Positions 1 through 12,137 of a DNA stretch of 64,000 bases are shown here, piece after piece. The notes beneath the pieces were generated by a model. It was not told where the DNA came from. It was given only the letters and a program-made list of their open reading frames with translations, and did not search any database. This DNA comes from Yponomeuta sedellus (lineage: Eukaryota > Arthropoda > Insecta > Lepidoptera > Yponomeutidae): contig OW203726.1 of assembly GCA_934045075.1 (NCBI GenBank), positions 5,341,535 to 5,405,534 of the forward strand, read 5' to 3'. Within the stretch, counting starts at the first letter, position 1; the number at the start of each line of letters is the position of its first letter. Both the position numbers and the translations under genes were made by a program.

Positions 1-253
1 AAAAGATTGGCGATTTGCGTAAGACAAGAGGGATCACATTTTGAGCATTTAATTAATTAATTTACAAAAAAATACCCACTTTTTTTTTATTTAGGTCGGT
101 TCGATTCCCAGACAAGGCAAGTAATTTTTAGAAAATCTTTGAATGCAGAATTACTATGTTTTAAAAATAACATAAATCTTCTTTCAGCAAAATACCCTAT
201 CTACGATATTTAAGGTACTTTCCCTTCATGGCCCATAACTTTGGGACGCCCTG

Positions 254-367
254 TATATTAAACGGGTCTACCCAAGACCACGGCAACTGTAACGCTGCCG
301 AAACGTCGGGAAATAAGGTAATTCCGTTTTACCTAATAAATAATCGCGATTTGACCCGTTTAATATA
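254..367. repeat. Small inverted-repeat element (MITE fragment)
   Basis: The ends are inverted copies of one another: TATATTAAACGGGTC at 254-268 and GACCCGTTTAATATA at 353-367. The core carries an ACGTTTCGG/CCGTGGTC-type palindromic motif that recurs at 1147-1262, 6138-6303 and 29410-29561. Just left, 241-257 reads GGGACGCCCTGTATA, the same terminus as the MITE ending at 47935. No coding capacity is seen, and the rest of 1-900 shows no convincing gene. Confidence 0.5.
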
Positions 368-919
368 TAACTATGATCTTCAATAGCTCCAAACTATTGT
401 GCTTTCTTTATTGAACCGTTTCGTTTTTTTTCTATCCGTTAAAGATATTTTCAACAATCTCATGTATATCCACATTTCGAAAACTTCATACATAGTCTGG
501 ACTTGTATCCACGCTCCTACAACACCAACCACAAGCGTCAACAAACTCCGATCATTGATCCGTCCGCAAAGAAGTGTCAAGGGCGAGCGAAATTACGACG
601 TAATTGCTACCTACAATCTGTTAAGCTGGAGTGCCGTGGTCGCGTCCAAGTCGAGGGGGGAGTCTCTAAAATGCTCAGAGTGCTTAGTGCGAGTTATTTA
701 TTTGTGTATAATTTTATTTGTATATTATTGTAGCTTATTCTATCACGTAGTTATCTATCACGTAGTCTATCAAGTATTTAAGTATCTTTTTCATCCTGTA
801 TTTATAAGTTTTCTATTCATATGGGTATTAATCTATATAACATATAAGTATTCTACTCTATACGGTATGATTAGTTCTTTAGTACTGTTATTGCCCATGA
901 TTATATCGCACCGCAGTCT

Positions 920-1145
920 GTGACGCTCGTGGGGTAGCACATGGCACTGACTGAAAATCAGCGCTGAAGGCTTGTCCATCAGCATATTGCTGAGTCAGTT
1001 GCCATTTATAGCAGCAGTGACACGGCGAGATCTTTCATTTTTCTTCGATCTTTTTGTTTTTTGTGAATGTTATGTTTAGTAATATGTCTTAAATTTGTTA
1101 CTGTGGCGTGTGAACTGTTTCTATAATAAATTATTTCTTCTTCTT
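920..1145 (+). repeat. Probable non-LTR retrotransposon 3' end
   Basis: The sequence CTGACTGAAAATCAGCGCTGAAG followed by a GCTGAGTCAG stretch recurs in reverse at about 24765-24830. It runs to an ATAATAAATTATTTC tail near 1120-1135. This looks like the 3' untranslated end of a LINE whose coding part is absent here. No reverse transcriptase is seen in the vicinity, so the assignment rests on the repeat match only. Confidence 0.4.
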
Positions 1146-1146
1146 C

Positions 1147-1262
1147 TAGTAATTTATTGCTATTTTACCTCGAAGTTTCGACGACGTTACAGTCATCGTG
1201 GTCACGAGAAGACTGATGGCTAGCACCCGTTCACATCTTCGGCTGATGAGGTTTCAGACTAC
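1147..1262. repeat. MITE fragment, same family as 29410-29561
   Basis: AGTAATTTATTGCTATTTTACCTCGA followed by GTTTCGACGACGTTACAGTC and GTCACGAGAAGACTGA matches the left half of the palindromic element at 29410-29561. The right arm is missing, so this is a truncated copy. From here to about 2250 there is AT-rich DNA with no gene or repeat that I recognise. Confidence 0.5.
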
Positions 1263-2249
1263 CCTCAATCAGCCATCGCAAAGCACTATTAGGGTTGCGA
1301 CACAATAAAAAAAAATATGTTACACAATAAGAAAAATATGTTAGAGTCATATTGGTCCGGTAATGGTCGTTTCATTCACACTATCGGTAGTCTAGTAACC
1401 ACTTGCGTTGCAATAGTGCTTGTTTAAATAATTAGAAGTACGTATGCTTCGGGACGTTGACAAATCCAACAATTTACATACTAAAGAATACAACATTAGG
1501 TCCAGCTGGAGAGGGGGTGATGGATGGATAAAGAGGGATGAAGTGATAACAGTGGATTAACAATAACAATGAAATATAAATGAAAGAAGAAAATACAGAT
1601 ATTAAAAATATCATAATAATTACTTATAGCTGACGATTCAGATGAACGTAGCTAAAGCTATCCATAGTTGTTCTTTACAGTTTTGATAGTCAATTCAATT
1701 ATTAATGTTACAATAAAAATATTGATAACAGGTACATATATTGATCAAACAGCAAATCAGTTGCCAAATTAAATTCGTCGTAAATCTGCACTTCAGCAAA
1801 CAAACGTCCCCATCCACAAAAATACACCAAAAAAATTATGAACTAACGCTTTTGCTAGTTAAAAAGAAATCGCAATATGACTCCTCAAAGGAATCAGCCA
1901 AAGACGACGTTTAGAGACAGTAAGTTGATTTTCTCTGATCAGTCGCACGTACTGACGCGAAGCGTGGCCAAGAAACCTTACATTAACAAGGAGTTATCGC
2001 GTCTATATGGCCTTACCCAATCTGTCATGCGACATGCCATTGGGATGGTCTACTGAACTAGTTCTGGTAGGGGAGCTGGCTGGCACCATCTTGATTTATT
2101 TCACCGCGTTGAGCGAAATGCCGCTAATCGATAGTGGGATAAAACTACTATCTTGACCTTGTGCTCCCCTAGTTGAGCCGCTACTGTATTGACACGTCCG
2201 ATTTGACCTCCTCCCAACTTCCATAAACATACATTTGTTCAAAAAACCT

Positions 2250-2345
2250 ATTTTAGAAGCTAAAAATTCCACCCATGCCGGGTTTCGAACCCGCGACCTT
2301 TTTTTTACACATAAACTAACTGAACGTTACAAATTAAACTAGAAG
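2250..2345 (-). repeat. tRNA-headed SINE fragment (family A, minus)
   Basis: TTTTAGAAGCTAAAAATTCCACCCATGCCGGGTTTCGAACCCGCGACC is the reverse of the box B region and tail of family A copies such as 36495-36645. The A box side is missing. The following 2346-3165 is AT-rich DNA with no supported gene. Confidence 0.6.
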
Positions 2346-3169
2346 TCCATTTCAAAAATTTGATCACATTGGAGAAAAAGCGGACAAAAACGCTCCTAAG
2401 TCTAATGACTGGCGAAACTGATACATAGTTATATTATTGTAATTATATAAAGGTTGGCCGGGGGGTGCGAACACGTAAGTCCTCCACTATACAGAGTAGT
2501 TTGATTCAGCCGACTCCGAACTCTCAAATAAATACATATTCTGATTCTGGAGTCGTCTACACCCGATAGTGTGGAAATTTACGTGAAAGGGCAGGGCTGT
2601 TCGTAATCCACGTTCCAATATGGAGTTTATTGAGTGTTCAAACTTTTAAAACCTAACGCATTCTTTGGGTGTGTTCCCCAGAAAGATGGTACCGGATGAT
2701 GAGAAACTGCAGCTCTCATGGCTTGACCGTCTCCCTCAAGCATTCATGAGAAATAACATGATGCACCCTACGATTATAAATAATCCTGATTGATCTCTCT
2801 AGGTCTAGAGGTATAATCAAAGTTTAGTTAGTGAAGTGTCAACAATAGTAATGTATGTAGAATTGTAGACTCACCTAATGGCAGTCATTACTGCTGACGT
2901 TATTGCCGATCATCATGGAATGTGTCCTCCACTGCGCCACCTGTAAATAACATCCAAGTCTTGTTTTATATGCATTTATTTACACAAAGTCGTAGAAAAG
3001 CTTTAAGGAGTGCCATGAGAACGATAGTCACGCGTCCATTGCGTGCTAACATTATTGATATTCATCTGCCTCGTTGGTCTAACGGTTAACACGCTTGAGT
3101 ACCAAAACAGAGGTACCCCACTGGAGGCCGCGGTGTTTGATTTGTCCATATGACCTAAGTCTGGGTGTA

Positions 3170-3385
3170 TTTCCATAACATAACATTTACATACAGGCAC
3201 ATTGCTTCTGGCCACACGCTAGGATACCCTGTGTCGTGGGCACCAGAAACAGCGACATCTCAAACATGTAAACATCCAAGACCTGGGGTTTTTTTTGTCC
3301 CCAACCGGTGTTCGAACCCGGGACCTCTTGCATGGTAGGCAGATGCGCTACTGCTGGGTCACAGAGGTAGTCACGAGTGTCGTCT
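3170..3385 (-). repeat. tRNA-headed SINE (family B, minus)
   Basis: On the minus strand a tRNA-like head (A box around GACCCAGCAGTAGCGCATC, B box GGTTCGAACACC) is followed by a pyrimidine-rich join and a body. The body reads GACACAGGGTATCC and ends in a GTATGTAAATGTTATGTT tail. Near-identical copies lie at 9373-9590, 43497-43710, 45850-46045 and 57725-57882. The head resembles a tRNA only in its internal promoter, so this is not a functional tRNA gene. Confidence 0.75.
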
Positions 3386-3427
3386 GGTTTGGTAACCGAT
3401 AAGGACATTCCATGTTTGTGATGTACT

Positions 3428-3990
3428 TGCCTGGTTACTAAACTACGCAAGGATCATCATCAGCTATTTTGACGCCCGCTGCAGGAAATAGGTCTCCCTC
3501 GTGGAAATACACTCAGACTTAAGCCGTATGTATTTCTATATCCTTAAGCTATGTGTATTTCTGTAAGGGATGTCCTTGCCTGGTTACTAAACTAGGCAAA
3601 TACATCATCTTCCGCCATTTGACGCCCACTGCAGGACATAGGTCTTCCTCGTGGAAATACACCCAGACTAGGCCGTGTGTATTTCTGTTAGTGATGTCCT
3701 TGCCTGGTTACTACTAGGCAAGAACATCACATCACTGATGATTCATCAGCCTTTTGACTCTCCTCCCTCCGGAGGCTCCAGAGGCCTCCCTCATGGTTTT
3801 CCAAGTTTCCAGATCTTGTGATCGCCATCCAGCGACACCCCGACACATCGTAACTAGGTCTGACCATCTGGTGGGGGGCTGCTCACGTTGCGTCTCAAGG
3901 AAATATGAAAAAACACACATGGAAATACACCCAGACTTAGGTCATTTGTACAAATCAAGTACAGCATAAAATATCCTATTTGATTGTGAT
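3428..3990 (+). repeat. Cluster of SINE fragments (family D)
   Basis: Repeated phrases occur here: CTTGCCTGGTTACTAAACTA, TTTGACGCCCACTGCAGGA and GGAAATACACCCAGACT. They match pieces at 5455-5575, 10835-10915 and 50640-50830. Several partial copies lie head to tail, so this is a local pile-up, not one intact element. From 3990 to 5455 there is AT-rich DNA. Two weakly similar stretches (about 4800-4900 and 4990-5090, each with AAAAGACGCG) look like a degenerate duplication. Confidence 0.5.
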
Positions 3991-5454
3991 GTGTGGAAGT
4001 AATTATTATCTTGAATTATTGCGCAACATTTACATTTCGATGGAAAATGCAAAGTCATAGTTACTGCAGTACTACGGAACAATGGTAAGTAAGTATCGTT
4101 GAATCATGGCGTCATAACTCACAATCAATTAGAGTAGTGACGAAAATACTATGATAGTTTAGGATCAGGTCAAGTGATCTTGCTGTATGAAGTTAATATT
4201 ATTTTAATGGCCCAAAACAAAAATTACGTACGAAAATATTACGTACAAATAATGTACGAAAGACTTTGTTTTCTAAATTATGCACATTTGTGAAGTCATT
4301 GTATCAATATTACTCGCTAACTGTAAAGGAACACATCGTGAGGAAACCTTAGCATTATACTACGCCCAACTACGAGGCTGAATGAGGAACTCTGAAGTCT
4401 AACTTCAAAGTCAACTATGCGTAGATTTCGGAGCGACCGACACACAGTTCTTTAAAACCCTGCATAATTATAACCTACGGTTAAGACCAAAGCGTTAACT
4501 TTCACATCGTAGTTTCCTGGAACGTTATACGATCACTCAAGGTGTCGTATGGATCGTCTAACAACTTATTTTTGGTCTAGTGGCAAATTTTGCAGGCTGT
4601 CTGGCCCTTCTCGAATGGCCATTAACTCACCACTATCAAGTAGGAAGTGGTTAGCAAATATCTGATTGTTATCCCATTATCCTATAGATTTCACTAGAGT
4701 TTCTCAACATGCTATATTCGTATCGAGCAGACTTTTATTCACAAGTATGATTATCTGCAATATAATATATGTTTGGCTTTCCATAGCTTTCTATATTCCT
4801 AAAAAGGGTTGATTTTGGGATCCTGCGTCGACTCGAAGTTCTGTCTCAGCCAGCGGCTCAATACAAAGGAGCGGGAAAAAGACGCGCAAACATTTTTCTA
4901 AACAAAAACCGATTATTTTTCTCAAGTGTAAAGATCATGATCAGCATACCTAGATTTTTCGTTTTTCACTAATGCACATTTTATAGCCTTCTTTATCTTT
5001 ACAGGGGTGATCTTTGGGCTCGTACTGGGTCGACATGAAATATTGGAGCGTGCAAAAGACGCGAAAAGATTTTTCATACAAAATGAAAATGTGGGGACAC
5101 ACACAGACAACTGAAGGGACGAGACGTAGCCCACACAGATGAGACGAGGCGAGGGGCGCGATTTCTATCCAAAGCGTCTTGTCTTATCCGCGCGTCCCCG
5201 TCCCACTGGCCTAGCCAAGCCAATATTTGGTCCTTCAAGCCGGATTCAGTTTTACTTTTGATCGAAGGTCGTACGGGCCAACCGAGTAGGGAAAGATACC
5301 AAATGTCATATTTTTTTTTAAGAATATAAATACGATTCTTTTACAACATTCCTGAGAGGCAATAATCGGTGGTCTTTGTCTTTAACACAGTCTCTGAGGT
5401 TATCCTCTTCAATTTATATAACACTGTAAAACTTCAGCAAGAAATTCAGTAATT

Positions 5455-5575
5455 CAGTCTGGGTGTGTTTTTATGTCTGTGACGTCCTTGACTGGTTACC
5501 ATAGTACAGGATCTCCTAGTTTGGGATCAGACAGGTCAAGTGATTGTGTAGTGTGAAAGTAAAAAAAAAATCCTG
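5455..5575 (+). repeat. SINE tail fragment (family D)
   Basis: AGTCTGGGTGTGTTTTTATGTCTGTGACGTCC, then TGACTGGTTACCATAGTA and TTGGGATCAGACAGGTCAAGTGATTGTGTAGTGTG, matches the family D body seen at 10835-10915. No gene is seen from here to 6138 apart from a short TC/TATC microsatellite around 6030-6066. Confidence 0.5.
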
Positions 5576-6034
5576 CATGGGTAGTACGATGGCACGAGTC
5601 ACGCGGTTAGTAGCGATAAAATGACAGATTTTGACAATTAATATAGTGAAAAGTCGCGACTCTTGACATTTAGAACGCGCGACCAGTCTCGGTGCACTAT
5701 CCCATGCTGGTGTAAAATAACGAATATACGTACCTACTATTATTATACATATTAACTGAAGATTATTTAAGACATGTTGTGACTTTAGGTGATGCACTGG
5801 TTGGGAGAGAGCAAAGTATTCACAACAATTGGTCAATTGTGTATCATTACCACGCATTTGAGTAGTCACAGTGGGGCAGACTCGGGCCATGCCCTCTTGG
5901 TCCACCCTGGGCATTATTTCATAGAACTGCAATTCATGGTTTACTATGACAATTCGATGTTATTGCAAAGTCGATTAACTAACAGAATAAGAAGTACAAA
6001 AACTCAGCTACGCAATATAGATCGAATTCTTTCT

Positions 6035-6067
<33 letters not shown>

Positions 6068-6137
6068 AAGAATGCGGTAGGACGTATATAGGCTAAATAA
6101 AAATAAAACTTGTACCGCTCAAAATAATTAGGAGAAT

Positions 6138-6303
6138 TAAAACTGTTTTAATACGGATTTCACTCGTGTTTTTTTTACAATTTTCTGACGTTTCGGCACT
6201 TTTACAGGTGCCATGGTCTCGGATGACTGAGGTGAGAAACATCGGAGAATTGTAAAAAAAAATAATAATAAACGAGTGAAATCCGTATTAAAACAGTTTT
6301 ATT
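6138..6303. repeat. Palindromic MITE
   Basis: TAAAACTGTTTTAATACGGATTTCACTCGTG on the left is the inverse of CGAGTGAAATCCGTATTAAAACAGTTTTA on the right, giving arms of about 45 bp. The core carries GACGTTTCGGCAC and GGTGCCATGGTC. It is the same structural family as 254-367 and 29410-29561. It has no coding content. Confidence 0.75.
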
Positions 6304-6383
6304 TATATCTAGTACTCGTGTTAACCTTAGAAAATACTATAATTAGGAGAATATGATTTCAAAATAGATTATATGATTATGAT

Positions 6384-6510
6384 TTCCCGCCACTGTCTAC
6401 AATCATCCACCAACCCGGACTTGGCCCCCATGGTGGAGAATGGCCTAACCTTCCTGCAATACAGGAAGAGACCCGCAACCCAGCAGTGGGGACATACAAG
6501 GGTTGATATC
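6384..6510 (+). repeat. 5S-derived SINE, 3' part
   Basis: CCGCCACTGTCTACAATCATCCACCAACCCGGACTTGGC through CCCAGCAGTGGGGACATACAAGGGTTGATAT is the body and end of the 5S-headed SINE seen complete at 24185-24540. The 5S head is absent, as expected for 5' truncation during reverse transcription. Confidence 0.65.
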
Positions 6511-6884
6511 GATTTCAAAGTAGAATAAACAAAAGTTTTTTTCTTTTAATTATAACTGGCCACTAAATATGCACCTAAAAAACAAACTGACGCAATCGAA
6601 TAGGTATCGGTTCCATATTCTTTAGATAACACAAGGGCGGCTCTTAGGTCAGTTCCTACATGCAATAGTTAGACAAGTTGGATGTGAGTCTGATCTAAAA
6701 TAATGACCTTCTAAATCACTACACTTCAATGAATACCAATATTCAGACGAAGACTTGAAAGTTCAATGGCGTCACTTATTTTATGTGTACTTACAAAGAC
6801 TCGTTGCCACCATATTAAGAAATGCTAACAAAAACGCTGATATTGTTTTGTTTTTTTATCTCACGAACCACGTCACTTTAATAC

Positions 6885-7965
6885 ATACATACATAACCTC
6901 ACGCCTGTATCCCAGAGGGGTAGGCAGAGACCAGGGACTGCCACTTGCCACGATCCTGACAGATCACCTTCGCTTCATCAACGTTCCTAAGTCGTTGCAT
7001 GCACGCACGCCGGTTCCGGGTACTTTTTATCTTTCCCTTTGCTAATACATCCCCTATTTGGTCGATCTAAGTCCGTCTGGGACGTCCCTTACCAGCCCTT
7101 CCACTCACATTCGCAATATATATTTGTTTCGTCAATCTTTCTTCCTTCATCCTCTCCACATGTCCAAACCAACGCAACATTCCTTTCTCAATTCTAGTCA
7201 CTACATCCTCTTTCAGTCCACAACGTTCTCTAATCAGACTATTGCGTATCCTGTCATTCAAAGTAACACTACACATACTTCTCAAGGACCTCATTTCAAC
7301 TGCATTAATTCTACTTTCTTGCTTCTTTTGCCACACCCAAGTCTCGCTACCATACATAAGTGTTGGGACCAGCACGCCATTATTAATAGCCAATCTACCC
7401 CTTTTGGAGATTTTTCGGCTGCACACAATGGAGTGCAAGGCACCGTTTACACAATTTCCCGCTTTTACTCTTCTTTCTATATCACCTTCACACTTTCCAT
7501 CCCTCTTATACAGGCTCCCCAAATAGACAAATTCTTTTACTTGTTCCACTCTTTCGCCTCTAATCTTTATCTTGCACTCAGTCATTTCATCATATTTTTC
7601 AAAGACAAGTACCTACTTTCGTCTTACTTACATTCATGTTCATACCTTTCCTTTTAAAAGCCTCATCCATTACCGTGACTTGTGTCTGCAATTCTTCAAC
7701 CGAAAAAGATGCGAACAACACTTGATCATCGGCGTACAACAAGCATTTCACAAGTAGCTCACCCATCCTTATCCCACATTCATTCTCTTTCAGATCAGTC
7801 AGGCAACTATCCATGAATAAATTGAACAACCACGGGGATGCGACACAACCCTGCCTCACACCCTTGCGGATGCTATACCAGTCAGTATACGCCCCATTGA
7901 TTCTAACGCAAGCCCTGGAGTCTTGATAGAGAGACTTCAGAGCTCGCAGCAAGAGCTCGCCACTT
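6885..7965 (-). pseudogene. Truncated non-LTR retrotransposon (reverse transcriptase C-terminal half)
   Basis: Two minus-strand reading frames (about 7599-7952 and 7067-7585) carry the end of a reverse transcriptase. The first has GVRQGC, ASPWLFNLFMD and the catalytic LLYADD motif, followed by an AFKRKGM thumb region. The second holds the connection to the C-terminal part: FVYLGSLY, LMYGSETW, RWFGHVERM. They are in different frames, so at least one frameshift separates them. The sequence stops abruptly at about 7965, with no N-terminal endonuclease, so the copy is 5' truncated and dead. Its 3' untranslated end (ACGCCTGTATCCCAGAGGGGTAGGCAGAG, reversed) is also found at 42690-42960 and about 20640-20715. 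It belongs to a LINE lineage common in insect genomes, but I cannot fix the clade. Confidence 0.85.
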
Positions 7966-8079
7966 TAATATTCTTCAATATTTAGTGGGCAGTTTTGTAA
8001 ATAAATCCAAAATAACATTGTTTTTCTACTTTAGAAAACTAACTGTCCTAATTGTAATATTTATATTTTTATCCAACTT

Positions 8080-8200
8080 CAGGGCACAGGCCTTCTCTCA
8101 GAGAGTAAATATGGACTTATTTACCACGCGTGCCCACCGCGGATTGGCAATTTCAAGCGCTGGGGTATTTGAACTCCGTGAAAAGGCGTGTGAGCAGTAT
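8080..8200 (+). repeat. Dispersed repeat fragment
   Basis: CAGGCCTTCTCTCAGAGAGTAAATATGGACTTATTTACCACGCGTGCCCACC recurs at about 59220-59310. A related CTCTCTGAGAGAAGGCCTGA piece is at 19843-19860 and 22609-22632. It is probably the end of a retrotransposon, with no ORF. From 8200 to 8760 nothing is recognised. Confidence 0.45.
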
Positions 8201-8759
8201 AATATTTGTATTGTGAGGAAAACATTAAAATCGCAAATTAATATCACAGGTCCCATACATTTTAACGTCGTAGTGGTAAATTTAGTAAGGTGATATTTTG
8301 TTCGAGATTTCGAAGTTTCTGCAAAGTAAAAGTTCTTCATATTGACGACTTTCATTCCATTCCGAGGTTTATGAGGCTTCGATTAAGGCGATATCACACG
8401 GTTTAATTTCGGTTCAATATTGCTTGCACTCTCTACTACCAATAAGTCTCTCTCTGAAAATGTCCTGTTTCCTGCTGTAGAACGTTTATAGGCTACATAA
8501 AAAATTGCTTGCTATTTCAGTACTTCAAGCGCATTGAGACGTCAGGCGATATTACACAGTTCAATTCAATTTCATTCCTTCAGTTCAAACGTCTACATAC
8601 TCAACGGCATTGGGCAATTTCATTGAAAGTTTTGATTCGACGTTTTCAATACGATGGAGGCCCAAATACTACTATGTAATAATGAAAAGTTGTTCTATGT
8701 TTAACGCTTTTCAATTAAATTGTTTCAATTTGGTTGAACCATGTACATAGGTACTTCGA

Positions 8760-8945
8760 AAGGCACGTCAGGTACGTCGCTGGTGCCAGCTGTCATGTAA
8801 TTGCAGTCGTTAAGCCATGTCAAAGACCTTATGGGCGGCTTGATAACTTCTGATAGTAAGGCCCGCCACTGTCTTACAATTCTCCTCCAAGCCGGACTTG
8901 GGCCCCATTGTGGAGTATGGCCTAACCTTGACCCACCCTAACTCA
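8760..8945 (+). repeat. 5S-derived SINE, 3' part
   Basis: GGCACGTCAGG..GCTGGTGCCAGCTGTCATGTAATTGCAGTCGTTAAGCCATGTC through CCTCCAAGCCGGACTTGGGCCCC matches the middle of the 5S-headed SINE. The 5S head and the terminal CAGCAGTGGGGACATAC part are missing. Confidence 0.6.
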
Positions 8946-9372
8946 AAACCTGGCTACGCCCATGTTGTTGCGGCAGTCTCGACTGGTTGCTATTCGACCG
9001 CCGTAAGGGTCATATGTCTGGGCCACGTGACACAATTTACATAGTAGCATTGCGGCCACATCTTGATTGACAGCAACTCGTACCTAAACTTTGTTCTTAC
9101 TTTAGATAAAAAGAGAGCTCACTTGGTTAAGTCACTAAAGCGCATGCAGAGCATATACTTTCTCTCAGAAAGAAAGAGAGCGAGATATAGAGAGATTTTA
9201 CTACGCAAATTGTAATTATGGTAATTAAGTATACCACGTGTTTTCCCCCAGGCTTCCTCCCATGTTCTTTCACAGTTAGCGAGTGGTATTGCTACTGCAG
9301 CTCTAAAATAACATAAAAAAACCAAAAAACATAGTTACTAATACTAATCAATCATAATGCCTAAAAATATAT

Positions 9373-9590
9373 TGACGACCTCTGTGTCGCAGCGGTAGCG
9401 CATCTCCCTACCATCCAAGAGGTCCTGGGTTCGCGGCCCGGCTGGGGACAAAAACTAACCTCAGGTCTTAGGTTTCCATTTGTTTACATTTTTGTGATGT
9501 CGTTGTTTCTGGTTCCCACGACACAGGGTATCCTAGTGTGGGGTCAGAAGCAATGTATGTGCCTGTATGTAAATGTTATGTTATAACTTT
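9373..9590 (+). repeat. tRNA-headed SINE (family B)
   Basis: Plus-strand copy with A box TGTCGCAGCGGTAGCGCATC and B box GGTTCGCGGCCC. The body contains TTCTGGTTCCCACGACACAGGGTATCC and ends TGTATGTAAATGTTATGTTAT. It is the reference copy for this family here. From 9590 to 10092 no gene is supported. Confidence 0.75.
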
Positions 9591-10091
9591 AACAAATGAA
9601 TTTTATTGGAATGCGGAACCGCATGCACTTGCATTTTGTAATTTCCAAGACTGATGTGGTCTCCTCACTGTCTTACAAGCAACAACAATGTTTCAGGTAT
9701 TCCCTCACGCTGTCCCATCTTAGATTTCTTCTCTACATAAAACTGAGATTACATGGAAAGTATAAAGCTCTATTGTTCTGGAGATTGTATGATAAGTGTG
9801 TCAGTTTTCTTTAAGTACATACATCCTAGACAGGTTGTTGAACCCTTGTTAAAATTGTGTGAATGGTCTTATTGCATTTTAGTAGGCAAGCCATTGCACC
9901 ATCTCGTAAAAGGGTAGGCACCTACTTAAAAAAAACATTTCCATACAATAGTGCATTCTTTCGAATTTGATGTTTTATTAGCATAGTGTTCAGATATGTC
10001 TGTTAGAACCAAATTCAATGAGAATTGTCCTAACATTTCAGCTTTATTAGGTCTATAGTTAAGTTCAAAATATTACATAAACACTTTTTGT

Positions 10092-10400
10092 AATTCTTCT
10101 TCTTCTTCTTCAGGCTATATGTTAGTCCTTCCTTCCTTCTTCAGGCTATATTAGTCCATTGCTGGACATAGTCCTCCCCTAATGAGTGCCATAGCGCACG
10201 GTTGTGCCATCATTGGGGGGGTAGTGCCCATAATCCCCATGCTGGGCATGCGGGTTGGGGATCGCAGTTTGGTGAAATTGTACTGCAGAGGGCGCTGCTG
10301 CCCACCCCCCAGTTTGTGTCCTTTAGTCGCCTTTTACGACACCCGCGGGAAGAATTTAGGTTGGTGCTATTCTCTAAGCCGACACCACACAGCTACATGT
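10092..10400 (+). repeat. Dispersed repeat (family E)
   Basis: TTCTTCTTCTTCAGGCTATA, CTGGACATAGTCCTCCCCTAATGAG, CATGCGGGTTGGGGATCGCAG, GGGCGCTGCTGCCCACCCCCCAG and TTTTACGACACCCGCGGGAAGAATTT recur at 34190-34460 (plus) and 29625-29850 (minus), with a short piece at 14060-14115. It is likely a SINE or LINE tail of about 270 bp. It is not a gene, although short open frames cross it. Confidence 0.65.
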
Positions 10401-10462
10401 TAGTCCACTGTTGGACTTTCTTTCATTAATCTTTGTAATCGTCAGTGATTGTTGTCTTCGTG

Positions 10463-10576
10463 AGCGCTCTACCAATTGAGCTCAATTGGTAGAGCGCTGG
10501 CACGGATAGCCAGAGGTTGCGGGTTCGAATCCCGGCATGGGTGAAATTTTTAGCCTCTAAATAGGTTTTTAAATTT
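10463..10576 (+). repeat. tRNA-headed SINE (family A) with palindromic A box
   Basis: The A box CTCAATTGGTAGAGCGCTGG and B box GGTTCGAATCCC are followed by CGGCATGGGTGAAATTTTTAGCCTCTAAATAGG. The 5' flank is an exact inverse of the A box, so 463-498 of this kilobase forms a 36 bp perfect palindrome centred at 10480/10481. After this, 10577-12060 is AT-rich intergenic DNA with one more family D fragment (10835-10915) and no supported gene. Confidence 0.7.
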
Positions 10577-12064
10577 AATAGGAAAACATATAGAACAATG
10601 TGTAGATGCTTACTTTTAATTAGATTTGCTTATTTAACAACATTAAAATCAATGCTTGTCAATGCTTATTTAACAATCTAAAATCCTGTTTAAACGCCAT
10701 ATTCAAATTTAAGAAGTGTACTTACTTAAGAGGAGGGATTTAATGAATACTTTTTAAATGGCTGACTCAACTGAATGAATGAACTGCAATAGATTTGTAT
10801 AACTGGCCTCAGTTTGAGCATATTACAGTATTTGTGGTGACCTTGCATGTTTACCATAGTATGGAGTAGGCTAGTTTGGGACCAGGATAAGGGATTGTAT
10901 TGTGTGGAAGTTATATTACGTCGGTATAAAGGTAAAACTCATTAACTGCTTTCCATTTTTTTATTTATATACTGATAATTATTTTTGCCCAAAAATAACA
11001 CTATCTTGTATACTCATAAAAAAAGTAACGATGGTTGAGCGTTTTTATTTCTGTGCTAAATATTACATTTAGTATCTCAAATTCACATTAGCGCAGTTTC
11101 TACAATTAGGCTTATTTACAGTTACTGAATTTTACCTTTATACCGACGATTAGTTATATAAGAGTATATAACCTAGAAATAAATAGTTTTACCAGTTTCT
11201 GGTGTTCAGATAGAAAAAAACAAAGTAAAGAAAAGTTAAGCTATTTTAAACCAAATAAAGTTTAATATCATCCTATATGGACCAGGCTGTGAACCGATGG
11301 GTCTTTTACTGGAGTATGTACCTGCTATGTAAGACCTGAAACCTACAGAAGAGAGGCATACGGCTTCCTTTGTTTACGTAGCGGCTTGTGGTGCCTCTTG
11401 TTATTGTAAGCGACAGCGCCCACACCATATCCGCGCCTCACCGCTTGTGTATATTTCAGGCCTAAAATATGATGGCGATAATTTTCACAAGCAGAAGAAT
11501 TTGGCCATTAATTTATCAAGTAGAAACGATATCATACTACGTGCTTGAACGACCAAATCCAATTCATGTAACTGTGAAATCGGAGCCGGAGGTTGTGCTG
11601 CTTGTACTACGGTTTGTGAGTTAATCCAAATTAATACTTACATACTTCTCCGCATTCTCCAGATGTCTCTCTGAATCTTAGAAAATCACATTCTCATAAG
11701 AAACAACGGTACTCTTCAGCTCATTTTCCTGAAAATTTCGGAAATTTCCGCCCACTTGTGCACTTTTACGAAATTATGTTTGACAGCTTTCCTCTGACAG
11801 TTTTTGGTGGACCGGTTTCTACATAATCACCAACAATGCCTACACCAAAGAGTAATTATGCCTACACTTTTTGTTCCGTTGCCAGAAACCGACTTCAGAA
11901 TTCAACGAAGGATTTCGACGCCTAATTGCGTTCCAAAATCAATTGTTGTTTCTCGTGATTCCACAAAACAAAGAACCTAGTTCGCAAAATACTTTTTATA
12001 CATTGGTACCTATTTAAAAATACTTTATTCGTGAGCTAATACAAAACAAAATCACAGCAAAAGT

Positions 12065-12070
12065 TTTATT
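12065..12070 (-). terminator. Poly(A) signal of the photolyase gene
   Basis: TTTATT on the plus strand reads AATAAA on the minus strand, about 68 nt downstream of the photolyase stop codon. A second one lies at 12024-12029. The position suits 3' end formation but cannot be proved without transcripts. Confidence 0.5.
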
Positions 12071-12137
12071 TGTACAATGTGAGGTAATCAGTTAAATTAA
12101 AACATTAGAAAATGCTTCAAAAATAGATTCATATCAA

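Noticed and set aside
399..923. Open frame of 174 codons on the plus strand
   Set aside because: The translation is Tyr/Ile/Val-rich from AT-rich DNA and has no domain or splice support.
7058..7657. Plus-strand open frame of 199 codons
   Set aside because: Shadow of the minus-strand reverse transcriptase remnant.
10476..10545. tRNA gene, and similar calls at 21470, 36540, 53690 and 58460
   Set aside because: A and B boxes are present, but the same head with the same SINE body is repeated many times. No closed acceptor and anticodon stems can be drawn.
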